A stretch of DNA of 5,528 nucleotides from Tagaea sp. (GCA_023653245.1 JAMNXK010000178.1:1-5528); one strand, 5' to 3'. Shown: positions 1-5,528, counted from the first letter of the stretch. Notes: generated by a model from the sequence alone, not told the origin. Program-made: numbers and translations.

Positions 1-79
1 CCGCATGCGCGCCGCGCTTGGCGTCCCAATAGGACACGAAGCGGCGGTGCTCGGGGGGAAGGGACGCGTCGTCGAACAT
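1..79 (-). CDS. PAS_5-like domain protein, N-terminal fragment
   Basis: An ATG on the minus strand (complement of 77-79) opens a frame that stays open to the left edge, giving 26 codons of N-terminus: MFDDASLPPEHRRFVSYW followed by DAKRGAHA. The pattern of a short acidic start, then a helix ending in SYWDAKRG, resembles the beginning of the PAS_5 family (Pfam PF07310). That family occurs mostly in alphaproteobacteria, and its members typically start with a 'YW...RG...P.R.DIDP' segment. The diagnostic part lies outside the window, so the family call rests on about ten residues. PAS_5 proteins are presumed cytoplasmic sensors or regulators of unknown ligand. The gene is divergent from the rpiB cluster, with about 150 bp between the starts. 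A weak purine stretch is all that precedes the ATG. A generic short hypothetical protein is the alternative. Confidence 0.5.
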   Translation of the reverse strand, partial: MFDDASLPPEHRRFVSYWDAKRGAHA

Positions 80-88
80 GGGCGAGGT

Positions 89-118
89 TTAATCGAGTCG
101 ATCTGAAGGCTCGATTAA
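89..118. repeat. Perfect 9-bp inverted repeat, candidate operator
   Basis: TTAATCGAG at 89-97 and its exact reverse complement CTCGATTAA at 110-118 are separated by 12 bp. The arm centres lie 21 bp apart, about two helical turns, as expected for a dimeric regulator bound on one face of DNA. The repeat starts 10 bp upstream of the leftward PAS_5-like start codon and would cover its promoter or 5' leader. It is followed by a 10-bp palindrome, TAACGCGTTA, at 116-125. As a transcribed hairpin it has a 12-nt loop and no clear U-tract, so a terminator is less likely. No known regulator site was recognised. Confidence 0.4.
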
Positions 119-171
119 CGCGTTACAAAATCTCGCGAACCACACTTTCGAATTGGACATTCCCGAAGCCC

Positions 172-199
172 TTGCGTTTGCGCGGAACGCGCTTATCTG
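172..199 (+). promoter_or_regulatory. Possible sigma-70-type promoter of the rightward cluster
   Basis: TTGCGT (172-177) and TATCTG (194-199) are spaced by 16 bp and lie about 35 bp upstream of the first gene of the rightward cluster. Both hexamers match the housekeeping consensus only at their first three positions. It is the best-placed candidate in the 153-bp intergenic region but is weak, and the real promoter may lie elsewhere between 80 and 232. Confidence 0.22.
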
Positions 200-232
200 T
201 AGCGACGGGAGAAACGCCGGCGAGTCGAGACC

Positions 233-421
233 ATGACGCGCGAAGCTCTATTCGAGTTCCACCAGGTTGGCAGCTACATGAAGGTCTCGGCGCTCGATCC
301 GGAAACCGGGATCGAGGTGTCGATCCTCGGGCCGGCCAGCGCTTCGGAATACGTGCTGCGCAGCAACGCCTTGCGCAAGCTCGACGCCGCCTTGCGCAAA
401 ACCGAGGGCGAAAAAGCCTGA
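233..421 (+). CDS. Small conserved protein, DUF6898-like
   Basis: This encodes 62 residues, starting MTREALFEFHQVGSYMKVSA and ending in a charged RKTEGEKA tail. The pattern 'lFEf...GsYmKVsA.Dp.TG.EVsI.GP' followed by a helix with 'N.L.KLdaaL' resembles the small alphaproteobacterial DUF6898 family, recalled here from memory. Such proteins are about 60-70 aa, have no known function and are often found next to rpiB and glyA. The predicted shape is a small beta-sheet (residues about 5-35) plus one C-terminal helix. There are no cysteines, no membrane segment and no signal peptide, so it should be cytosolic. The start has only a weak purine-rich stretch (CGAGA at 226-230). The ATG is preferred because it places the conserved FEF motif near the N-terminus. 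It is the first gene of the cluster, 79 bp before rpiB. The GC-rich reading is real coding sequence rather than the longer overlapping frame at 172-471, which shows no family resemblance. Confidence 0.75.
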   Translation: MTREALFEFHQVGSYMKVSALDPETGIEVSILGPASASEYVLRSNALRKLDAALRKTEGEKA

Positions 422-444
422 AACCCCAAGGCTTTGGGGGCCGA

Positions 445-474
445 TTGTGGCGCCCAAACGACATATGGTAGCTT
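445..474 (+). promoter_or_regulatory. Weak candidate internal promoter before rpiB
   Basis: TTGTGG (445-450) and TAGCTT (469-474) are spaced by 18 bp, which would start transcription about 20 nt before the rpiB ATG. Both elements match the consensus poorly, and the better-looking TATGGT (464-469) is only 13 bp from TTGTGG. An internal promoter would explain the 79-bp gap, but the evidence is thin. Confidence 0.15.
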
Positions 475-485
475 GCCCCAAATCT

Positions 486-490
486 AGGGG
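486..490 (+). promoter_or_regulatory. rpiB ribosome binding site
   Basis: AGGGG lies 10 nt before the ATG at 501. It supports this start over the in-frame GTG at 447 and ATG at 465, neither of which has a comparable site. The GGGG part can pair with CCCC at 476-479, so access to it may be variable. Confidence 0.6.
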
Positions 491-500
491 TAGAACACGC

Positions 501-932
501 ATGGCCGATCCCATCGCGATCGCCGCCGACCATGGCGGAGTCGAGCTCAAGTCCTTGTTGATCAAGGACTTGCAGGCGGCTGGCCAGGCCGTGGTCGATC
601 TCGGCACGCATACCGCCGACAGTGTCGACTACCCGGATTTCGCGGATGCGTTGGCCGGCGCCCTGAAAGACGGGCGAGCTACGCGCGGCGTCTTGATCTG
701 CGGGTCGGGGATCGGGATTTCGATCGCCGCCAACCGCCATCGCCATGTCCGCGCGGCACTCGTTCACAACGAAACCGAAGCGCGCCTGTGCCGCCAGCAT
801 AACGACGCCAACGTGATCGTTTTCGGCGGGCGCACGCTCGGGCCCGAGATCGCGCGCGCGTGCCTGTCCGTGTTTCTGTCCACCGCTTTCGAAGGCGGGC
901 GCCATGCCAAGCGCGTCGCCAAATTGGGATGA
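501..932 (+). CDS. rpiB: Ribose-5-phosphate isomerase B
   Basis: This 143-aa protein is of normal RpiB/LacAB length and interconverts ribose-5-phosphate and ribulose-5-phosphate in the cytosol (non-oxidative pentose phosphate pathway). The N-terminal beta strand with ADHGG (residues 9-13) carries His11. Next come DLGTHTADSVDYPDFA (33-48) and the LICGSGIGISIAAN loop (65-78) holding Cys67, at the position of the catalytic cysteine of enterobacterial-type RpiB. The RQHNDANV segment (98-105) has His100, and EGGRHAKRV (131-139) has Arg134 and Arg138, which the family uses to bind phosphate. All expected active-site residues are present. The start at 501 is chosen because the family begins only two to four residues before the first strand and because AGGGG precedes it. 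The stop is 15 bp before glyA, indicating co-transcription. The pairing supplies ribose-P for nucleotides and ribulose-5-P for the RibB branch of riboflavin synthesis. Confidence 0.95.
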   Translation: MADPIAIAADHGGVELKSLLIKDLQAAGQAVVDLGTHTADSVDYPDFADALAGALKDGRATRGVLICGSGIGISIAANRHRHVRAALVHNETEARLCRQHNDANVIVFGGRTLGPEIARACLSVFLSTAFEGGRHAKRVAKLG

Positions 933-947
933 AAGGTTAAGTCTGAC

Positions 948-2258
948 ATGTCCGCCGCGACCGTTTCCTACGCCGATTTCGCCAAGGATTTCTTCGGCAC
1001 GCGCTTGGGCGCCGCCGATCCCGAATTGCGCGCCGCGATCGACCGCGAGATCGGCCGCCAGCAAGACCAGATCGAGCTCATCGCGTCGGAGAACATCGTC
1101 TCCCGCGCCGTCCTCGACGCCCAAGGCTCGGTGCTGACCAACAAATACGCCGAGGGCTATCCGGGCCGGCGCTATTACGGCGGCTGCGAGTTCGTCGACG
1201 AGGCCGAGTCTCTGGCCATCGCGCGCGCCAAGAAGCTGTTCGGCTGCGAATTCGCCAATGTGCAGCCCCATTCGGGCGCGCAAGCCAACCAGGCCGTGTT
1301 CTTCGCGCTGCTCCAGCCCGGCGACACGTTCATGGGCATGTCGCTGTCCGAAGGCGGGCATCTGACGCATGGCGCGCCGGTGAATCAATCGGGCAAATGG
1401 TTCAAGCCCGTCTCCTACGGCGTGCGCAAGGACGACCAGCTCCTCGACTACGAGGCGATGGAGCGCGTGGCGCTCGAGCACAAGCCCAAGCTCATCATCG
1501 CCGGCGGCTCGGCCTATTCGCGCCACATCGATTTCGCGCGCTTCCGCGCCGTCGCCGACAAGATCGGCGCCCATCTGATGGTCGACATGGCGCACTACGC
1601 GGGCCTGATCGCGGGCGGGGCCTATCCCAACCCGCTGCCGCACGCCCATGTCGTCACCACGACCACGCACAAGACACTGCGCGGCCCGCGCGGCGGCATG
1701 ATCCTGTCGATGGATCCGGATCTCGGCAAGAAGATCAATTCGGCCGTCTTCCCGGGCCTGCAAGGCGGGCCGCTGATGCACGTGATCGCCGCCAAGGCGG
1801 TGGCGTTCGGCGAGGCTTTGCGTCCCGAGTTCAAGCTCTACGCCCATCGCGTGGTCGAGAACGCGCGCGCACTCGCGGCACGCTTGGTCGAGCACGGCCT
1901 CGCCATCGTTTCGGGCGGGACGGACTCGCATTTGATGCTGGTCGATTTGCGGCCCAAGAAGCTGACCGGCACGGCGGCCGAGAAGTCGCTCGAACGGGCG
2001 GGCCTGACCTGCAACAAGAACGGCATCCCGTTCGATCCGGAAAAGCCGATGGTCACCTCGGGCGTGCGGCTGGGCACGCCGGCGGGCACGACGCGCGGCT
2101 TCGGCGTCGCCGAATTCCGCGTGGTCGCCGATTTGATCGCCGAGACGCTCGACGGGCTGGCCAATTCCAATTCCGGCGACAACGCGGCGGTCGAGGCGCG
2201 CGTGCGCGCCAAGGTCGGCGCGCTGGTCGCGCGCTTCCCCATCTATCCGAACCCCTAA
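948..2258 (+). CDS. glyA: Serine hydroxymethyltransferase
   Basis: This 436-aa fold-type I PLP enzyme is of typical bacterial SHMT length. It converts serine and tetrahydrofolate to glycine and 5,10-methylene-tetrahydrofolate, the main one-carbon source for purines, thymidylate and methionine; it is cytosolic and usually a homodimer. Motifs in order: [13 protein letters not shown] near residues 43-55, the [13 protein letters not shown] substrate loop near 66-78, HSGAQAN (108-114), the GGSAYSR segment near 187, [13 protein letters not shown] (from 212) with Asp213 contacting the PLP nitrogen and His216, and [14 protein letters not shown] with the Schiff-base Lys242. [13 protein letters not shown] follows, with Arg374 at the usual substrate-carboxylate position. 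The start ATG has GAAAGG at 931-936, overlapping the rpiB stop codon, with a spacing of 11 nt. The gene is 15 bp after rpiB and 30 bp before nrdR, so the three are probably one transcript. Nothing is missing or unusual. Confidence 0.97.
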   Translation: MSAATVSYADFAKDFFGTRLGAADPELRAAIDREIGRQQDQIELIASENIVSRAVLDAQGSVLTNKYAEGYPGRRYYGGCEFVDEAESLAIARAKKLFGCEFANVQPHSGAQANQAVFFALLQPGDTFMGMSLSEGGHLTHGAPVNQSGKWFKPVSYGVRKDDQLLDYEAMERVALEHKPKLIIAGGSAYSRHIDFARFRAVADKIGAHLMVDMAHYAGLIAGGAYPNPLPHAHVVTTTTHKTLRGPRGGMILSMDPDLGKKINSAVFPGLQGGPLMHVIAAKAVAFGEALRPEFKLYAHRVVENARALAARLVEHGLAIVSGGTDSHLMLVDLRPKKLTGTAAEKSLERAGLTCNKNGIPFDPEKPMVTSGVRLGTPAGTTRGFGVAEFRVVADLIAETLDGLANSNSGDNAAVEARVRAKVGALVARFPIYPNP

Positions 2259-2271
2259 AAGAACGAAAATC

Positions 2272-2279
2272 GGGAGGAG
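2272..2279 (+). promoter_or_regulatory. Strong nrdR ribosome binding site
   Basis: GGGAGGAG lies 9 nt before the nrdR ATG and is the strongest Shine-Dalgarno match in the window. It suggests nrdR is translated efficiently and independently of glyA, despite the short 30-bp gap. No promoter or terminator fits in that gap. Confidence 0.75.
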
Positions 2280-2288
2280 TCTTCTTCG

Positions 2289-2756
2289 ATGCGCTGCCCT
2301 TTCTGCGGCCACGACGACACCCAGGTGAAGGATTCGCGGCCCACCGAAGACGGCGGGGCGATCCGGCGCCGGCGCTTCTGCCCGTCCTGCGGGTCGCGCT
2401 TCACGACCTTCGAGCGCGTGCAGCTGCGCGAGCTCGTGATCGTGAAGAAGAACGGCGCCAAGGAGCCGTTCGAGCGCGACAAGCTGATGCGCTCGCTGAC
2501 TCACGCGGTGCGCAAGCGCCCGGTGGAGCCCGAGCGCGTGGAGCGCATCGTGTCGGGCATCCAGCGGCGTTTGGAAAGCCTGGGGGAGAGCGAAATCCCC
2601 TCGACGGTGGTGGGCGAGATGGTGATGGACGCGCTGCGTACCCTCGACCATGTCGCCTATATCCGCTTCGCCTCGGTCTACAAGAATTTCCGCGAGGCCA
2701 AGGATTTCGAGGATTTCGTCGGCAAGCTCGGTGGCGACGACATCAAAGACGACTGA
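2289..2756 (+). CDS. nrdR: Transcriptional repressor NrdR
   Basis: This 155-aa protein has the usual NrdR length and architecture. The N-terminal zinc ribbon has two CxxC pairs (Cys3/Cys6 in MRCPFCG and Cys31/Cys34 in FCPSCG) flanking the conserved DSR and the basic IRRRRFC stretch. An ATP-cone domain follows (about residues 49-139), with VKKNG..EPF.R.KL early and [20 protein letters not shown] at its end. NrdR senses ATP/dATP through the cone and represses ribonucleotide reductase operons by binding NrdR boxes in their promoters. No nrd genes or obvious NrdR boxes are in this window, so it acts in trans. Placement between glyA and ribD is the common alphaproteobacterial order and links dNTP control to one-carbon and flavin supply. 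The start is fixed by a strong GGGAGGAG site and by the invariant MRCPFC start. The C-terminal GGDDIKDD tail is slightly acidic. Confidence 0.96.
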   Translation: MRCPFCGHDDTQVKDSRPTEDGGAIRRRRFCPSCGSRFTTFERVQLRELVIVKKNGAKEPFERDKLMRSLTHAVRKRPVEPERVERIVSGIQRRLESLGESEIPSTVVGEMVMDALRTLDHVAYIRFASVYKNFREAKDFEDFVGKLGGDDIKDD

Positions 2757-2775
2757 CGGCGACGACGGCACCCAT

Positions 2776-3822
2776 ATGGGTGCGGCACTCGCGCTGGCAC
2801 GGCGCGGGCTCGGGAACGTATGGCCGAACCCGGCCGTCGGCTGCGTGCTGGTCATGGACGGGACCGTCGTCGGGCGCGGCTGGACGCAACAAGGCGGACG
2901 CCCGCACGCGGAGACCGAAGCCTTGGCGCGCGCCGGATCGGCGGCGCGCGGGGCGACCGCCTATGTCACGCTCGAACCTTGTTCGCACCACGGCAAAACG
3001 CCGCCTTGCGCGGAGGCGCTGATCGGCGCGCGCGTGGCGCGCGTCGTGGTCGCCTGCCGCGATCCCGATCCGCGCGTGGACGGGCGCGGACTCGCGGCGC
3101 TGCGAAGCGCCGGGATCGACATCGTCGAAGGCGTGTCGCGCGCGCAAGCCGAAGCGCTGAACGCGGGCTTTTTCCTGCGCCTGCGCGAGAACCGGCCCTT
3201 CGTCACGCTGAAGCTCGCGGGCTCGCTCGACATGCGCCTCGCCACCGCCGGCGGCGAGAGCAAATGGATCACCGGCGAAGCGGCGCGCGCGCGGGCGCAT
3301 CGCTTGCGCGCCGAGCACGACGCGGTGCTCGTCGGCTCGGGGACGGCGCTGGCCGACGATCCCGCGCTCGACGCGCGCCTGTCGGGGCTCGGCGATCCGC
3401 GCCGCGTGCGCGTCGTCGCCGACGGGCGCTTGCGCACGCCGCTTTCGGCGAAGCTCGTCGCGACCGCGCGGACGCAGCCGACGTGGATCTTGACCCGCGG
3501 CGATTCGCCGGCTTTGACGGCTTCGGGCGTGGAACTCGTCCGGCCCGAAACGATGGAGCCGCGCGACATGCTCGCGGCGCTCGCGGCGCGCGGGATCACG
3601 CGGGTGCTGATCGAAGGCGGGGGCGCGCTCGCCGCGTCGTTCTTGCGCGCGGGCCTGGCCGACCGCCTGGCGATTTTCCGCGCCGGGATCGCGATCGGCG
3701 GCGATGGTCTGCCCGCGCTGGCCGGGTTGGGCGTGGCGGCGCTGGCCGGCGCGCCGCGCTATCGCCTGGAGAGCGTCGAGCGCGTCGGCGACGACACGCT
3801 CGAATTCCGCGCGCGCGCGTAG
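2776..3822 (+). CDS. ribD: Bifunctional riboflavin deaminase/reductase RibD
   Basis: This 348-aa enzyme is expected to deaminate 2,5-diamino-6-ribosylamino-4(3H)-pyrimidinone 5'-phosphate and then reduce the ribosyl side chain with NADPH, in the cytosol. The deaminase domain (about 1-145) shows PNPAVGCVLV, then HAE with His44 as zinc ligand and Glu46 as catalytic acid/base, and LEPCSHHGKTPPC with zinc ligands Cys69 and Cys78. The reductase domain (about 145-348) has TLKLAGSLD, GGESKWITG, LADDPALDARL and VLIEGGGALAASFL, as expected. The common SLDG reads SLDM here, a minor departure. The length is slightly below the usual 355-380 aa because the protein starts directly at the first helix. The ATG at 2776 has no convincing ribosome binding site. 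An in-frame GTG at 2731, inside nrdR, would add 15 residues. The gene lies 19 bp after nrdR and is probably co-transcribed with it. The stop converges on the next gene with only 3 bp between, so no riboflavin synthase gene follows directly as it does in many relatives. Confidence 0.93.
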   Translation: MGAALALARRGLGNVWPNPAVGCVLVMDGTVVGRGWTQQGGRPHAETEALARAGSAARGATAYVTLEPCSHHGKTPPCAEALIGARVARVVVACRDPDPRVDGRGLAALRSAGIDIVEGVSRAQAEALNAGFFLRLRENRPFVTLKLAGSLDMRLATAGGESKWITGEAARARAHRLRAEHDAVLVGSGTALADDPALDARLSGLGDPRRVRVVADGRLRTPLSAKLVATARTQPTWILTRGDSPALTASGVELVRPETMEPRDMLAALAARGITRVLIEGGGALAASFLRAGLADRLAIFRAGIAIGGDGLPALAGLGVAALAGAPRYRLESVERVGDDTLEFRARA

Positions 3823-3825
3823 ACC

Positions 3826-5262
3826 TCAATCGGCGAGGGCCACGCGGTCGCGCCCGGCGCGTTTGGCGGCCAGCAACGCGTCGTCCGCCCGCCCGATCGC
3901 GCGCTCGAGGGGCTCGTCCGCGCGCCGTTCGGCCACGCCCACCGACAGGCTGAGCCCGTCATTCGGGAGAGCCGCCGCCGCCGCCGCGCGCACCCGCTCG
4001 GCAAGCTCGCGCGCGTGGACCAAATCGCAATCGCGCAACAGCACCAGGAATTCGTCCCCGCCCCACCGGGTCAGGATGTCGCTGGCCCGCAGCTCGGCGC
4101 GCAGTGCTGCGCCGATCGCGCGCAAGGCGGCGTCGCCGGCGGCGTGTCCGCGCGCGTCGTTGATCGCCTTGAAGCGATCGACGTCCGCCATCAGCACCGA
4201 AACCTTGCGCGGCGCGCGGCGCAGCTCTTTCTCCATCTGCTCGGCGAGCAGGGCGTAGCCGTGGCGCGTTGAAAGACCGGTCAGCGAGTCGGTGGTCGCG
4301 AGCGCTTCGATCCGGCGCTGGTAGCGGCCCAGCGTGGCGAGCGCGCCCAAGATCGCCAGCCCCGTGACGGCGGCGGCCAGCGCCAGGTTGATCCACAGCG
4401 TGCGCTTTACCGCCGCTTGACCGGCCGCGTCGCTTTTCTCGACGAACAAGAACCACTCGAGTTCCGGGATGAAGCGCACATTGGCCAGCCGCGTCTCGCC
4501 CTTGAGCGCGTATTCGAAGGCGTGCGCGCCGTCGCGCGACAGCGTTCCCGCCTCGCGCGCCAGATCGCCGCGCGAGGCGAGATCGGGCTCGGGGACGTCG
4601 CCGCCTTTGCCCACCATGACGATGCGCCCGCGCGCGTCGGCGAAATAGACCGTGCGACCGAAGCGCGATTGGTAGTCGTCGAGCAGGCGGCGGACCGCGT
4701 CCACGGTGAGGCCGACGCCGGTCGTGCCGATGAACCCGTCGGCGTGATCGTAGACGCGGTAGTTGATGAAGATCGTGAGCGCGTCGAGATTGGCCATGTC
4801 GGGATCGAGATTGATCTCGTAATCCGCGCGCATCGCGCGGACGCGGAAATACCACGCATCGCGCGGATCGTCCTCGCGCACGGTCTTCAGAACGCCCTCG
4901 GCGTGGTAGTAGACGCGGCTGCGCTCGGACACGAAGAACGCCGTGAACGCGCCGAAGCGGCGCTTGATCTCGCCCAGATAGGCGACGATCGGCGCGGGAT
5001 CGGTCTCGCCCGCGATGACCCAGTCGCGCACGAACGTGTCCGCGGCCATCAGCGACGAGATCAGAATCGGCCGGATCAGGTCGCGCTGGATCTCCGAATA
5101 GACCGTGTCGGCGGTCAGCGGCAATTCGCCGCTCAGAATCGCTTCGCGCACGCTGGCGCGCGAGGCGAAGAAACTGCCCAGCGACGTGGCGAGGAATCCC
5201 GCGACCAGAAGGCCGACGATCGCCGCGACCAGAAGGCCACGCTCGCGGGCGGTTTCGGTCAC
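3826..5262 (-). CDS. Membrane diguanylate cyclase with dCache-like sensor
   Basis: This 478-aa protein is predicted to make cyclic di-GMP from two GTP. A short cytoplasmic N-terminus is followed by a membrane helix (about 9-31), an extracytoplasmic region (about 32-285), a second helix (about 289-312) and a GGDEF domain (about 320-478). The sensor region has FFVSERSRVYYH, DDPRDAWYFRVR, LTIFINYRVYDHADGFIG and TGVGLTVDAV. This is the pattern of double-Cache sensors found on many cyclases; its ligand cannot be told. The catalytic domain has DSLTGLSTRHG (325-335), MADVDRFKAIND (358-369) with metal-binding Asp360, the intact GGDEF signature (401-405), and RASD (392-395) five residues upstream, a complete RxxD product-inhibition site. 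It should therefore be active and feedback-inhibited. The GTG start at 5262 is chosen because its GTGA overlaps the stop codon of the upstream gene and the membrane helix follows at once; the ATG at 5346 would lie inside that gene. No EAL domain is present. Confidence 0.92.
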   Translation of the reverse strand: MTETARERGLLVAAIVGLLVAGFLATSLGSFFASRASVREAILSGELPLTADTVYSEIQRDLIRPILISSLMAADTFVRDWVIAGETDPAPIVAYLGEIKRRFGAFTAFFVSERSRVYYHAEGVLKTVREDDPRDAWYFRVRAMRADYEINLDPDMANLDALTIFINYRVYDHADGFIGTTGVGLTVDAVRRLLDDYQSRFGRTVYFADARGRIVMVGKGGDVPEPDLASRGDLAREAGTLSRDGAHAFEYALKGETRLANVRFIPELEWFLFVEKSDAAGQAAVKRTLWINLALAAAVTGLAILGALATLGRYQRRIEALATTDSLTGLSTRHGYALLAEQMEKELRRAPRKVSVLMADVDRFKAINDARGHAAGDAALRAIGAALRAELRASDILTRWGGDEFLVLLRDCDLVHARELAERVRAAAAAALPNDGLSLSVGVAERRADEPLERAIGRADDALLAAKRAGRDRVALAD

Positions 5263-5528
5263 GGTACTGCGGGCGTTTCCGGCGCGGCGACGGCCGAAGC
5301 GGGCCGTCCGATCGCCTGCTCGAAATCGGCCCCTTTGGTCTCGCAATCGACGAAGCTCGACCAGCGCAGATCGGCCTCGCGGAACGAGGTCTGCACGAGC
5401 TGGCAGCCCACGAAACGCGCGTGGCGCAAGGTGGCGCGGTCCAGCCGCGTGACCAGCGATTTGCCCGAGGCGACGACCAGCGGGGCGAGGTTCGAGTTCT
5501 CGAAATTCGCGCGCACCAGATTGGTGGC
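5259..5528 (-). CDS. Pentapeptide-repeat protein, C-terminal part
   Basis: The frame is open to the right edge, so only the last 89 residues are visible. From residue 2 to about 71 the sequence follows a strict five-residue period. Leu or Phe falls at 4, 9, 14, 29, 34, 39, 44, 49, 54, 59 and 69, and small residues (Ala, Ser, Thr, Cys) mostly sit two positions before each. Examples are TNLVR, ANFEN, ATLRH, ARFVG, ADLRW and ADFEQ. About 14 repeats would form three to four turns of a right-handed quadrilateral beta-helix, usually a protein-interaction or DNA-mimic surface. A proline/alanine-rich tail (RPASAVAAPETPAVP) ends the protein. The visible part has no signal peptide or membrane segment. 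The TGA shares bases with the GTG start of the diguanylate cyclase (GTGA at 5262-5259), implying translational coupling. A GTG at 5516 is in frame, but the repeat continues upstream of it, so it is not the start. Function is unknown; a partner or regulator of the cyclase is an inference from position only. Confidence 0.85.
   Translation of the reverse strand, partial: ATNLVRANFENSNLAPLVVASGKSLVTRLDRATLRHARFVGCQLVQTSFREADLRWSSFVDCETKGADFEQAIGRPASAVAAPETPAVP

Larger units (their letters stand above)
424..490 (+). promoter_or_regulatory. Alternative hairpins in the rpiB leader
   Basis: Three C-rich segments compete for G-rich partners between the small upstream gene and rpiB. CCCCAA (424-429) can pair with TTGGGG (434-439) across a 4-nt loop. 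TTTGGGG (433-439) can instead pair over 7 bp with CCCCAAA (476-482), or its first six bases with CCCAAA (453-458). CCCC (476-479) can pair with GGGG (487-490), which is the rpiB ribosome binding site. The first hairpin begins 3 nt after the upstream stop codon, where a terminating ribosome would cover it. The pairings are seen in the sequence; any regulatory role is inference. Confidence 0.3.

Noticed and set aside
424..439. The CCCCAA/TTGGGG hairpin as a rho-independent terminator after the small gene.
   Set aside because: The stem is only 6 bp and no T-run follows on the plus strand. On the other strand there are T-rich bases, but no gene ends there.
447..500. An upstream extension of rpiB to a GTG at 447 or an ATG at 465.
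   Set aside because: The added residues are not RpiB-like, and the AGGGG site fits the ATG at 501.
123..2855. A 910-codon open frame on the minus strand, antisense to the rpiB-glyA-nrdR genes.
   Set aside because: It lies opposite well-identified genes, is rich in Arg, Ala, His and Gly in the way of GC-rich shadow frames, shows no motif, and spans several gene boundaries. It is a by-product of codon bias.
1397..3022. A 541-codon plus-strand frame across glyA, nrdR and ribD.
   Set aside because: It is out of frame with three clear enzymes, is highly Arg-rich and has no recognisable domain.
3808..3819. A (CG)6 run at the end of ribD, potentially Z-DNA forming.
   Set aside because: It encodes the Arg-Ala repeats of the normal C-terminus, and similar CG runs occur throughout this GC-rich window (for example near 850 and 3030).
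2820..3953. A 377-codon Arg/Ala-rich frame over ribD and into the convergent gene.
   Set aside because: It is a shadow of ribD in another frame, of low complexity and without domain signals.
3959..4855. A 298-codon minus-strand frame inside the diguanylate cyclase gene.
   Set aside because: It is an alternate frame of a gene whose correct frame has all GGDEF motifs.
5262..5346. The ATG at 5346 as the start of the cyclase gene.
   Set aside because: The extra 28 residues are Arg-rich, out of frame within the pentapeptide-repeat gene, and precede the membrane helix without any homologous feature. The GTG overlapping the stop is a better start.

Overview
The window is GC-rich, densely packed chromosomal DNA from an alphaproteobacterium, probably a Rhodospirillales-like lineage. 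The evidence is the codon bias (strong G/C at third positions, with long spurious antisense frames), the gene order rpiB-glyA-nrdR-ribD, a small DUF6898-like protein ahead of rpiB, and the start of a PAS_5-like protein, a family best known from alphaproteobacteria. No RNA gene, transposon, CRISPR array or clear sign of horizontal transfer was seen.

Layout. Positions 1-79 hold the first 26 codons of a leftward PAS_5-like gene. A divergent intergenic region (80-232) follows and contains a perfect 9-bp inverted repeat. A rightward five-gene cluster then runs from 233 to 3822: a 62-aa DUF6898-like protein, rpiB (501-932), glyA (948-2258), nrdR (2289-2756) and ribD (about 2776-3822). Gaps inside the cluster are 79, 15, 30 and 19 bp, so it reads as one operon. 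Its products form a sensible metabolic group: RpiB balances ribose-5-P and ribulose-5-P (nucleotide precursors and the RibB substrate), GlyA supplies glycine and one-carbon units for purines, NrdR tunes dNTP supply by repressing ribonucleotide reductase genes, and RibD carries out the second and third steps from GTP towards riboflavin.

The right third (3826-5528) is on the minus strand and converges on ribD with only 3 bp between the stop codons. It encodes a membrane-bound diguanylate cyclase with an extracytoplasmic dCache-like sensor, an intact GGDEF active site and an RxxD inhibitory site. The stop codon of a pentapeptide-repeat protein, which runs off the right edge, overlaps its GTG start. 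These two genes look translationally coupled and are the least routine part of the window.

Most of the window is ordinary core metabolism. The observations most worth following are the pentapeptide-repeat/cyclase coupling, a set of mutually exclusive hairpins between the DUF6898-like gene and rpiB, the inverted repeat in the divergent promoter region, and the break in the riboflavin gene order after ribD. No strong case for an entirely new system can be made from the sequence alone.
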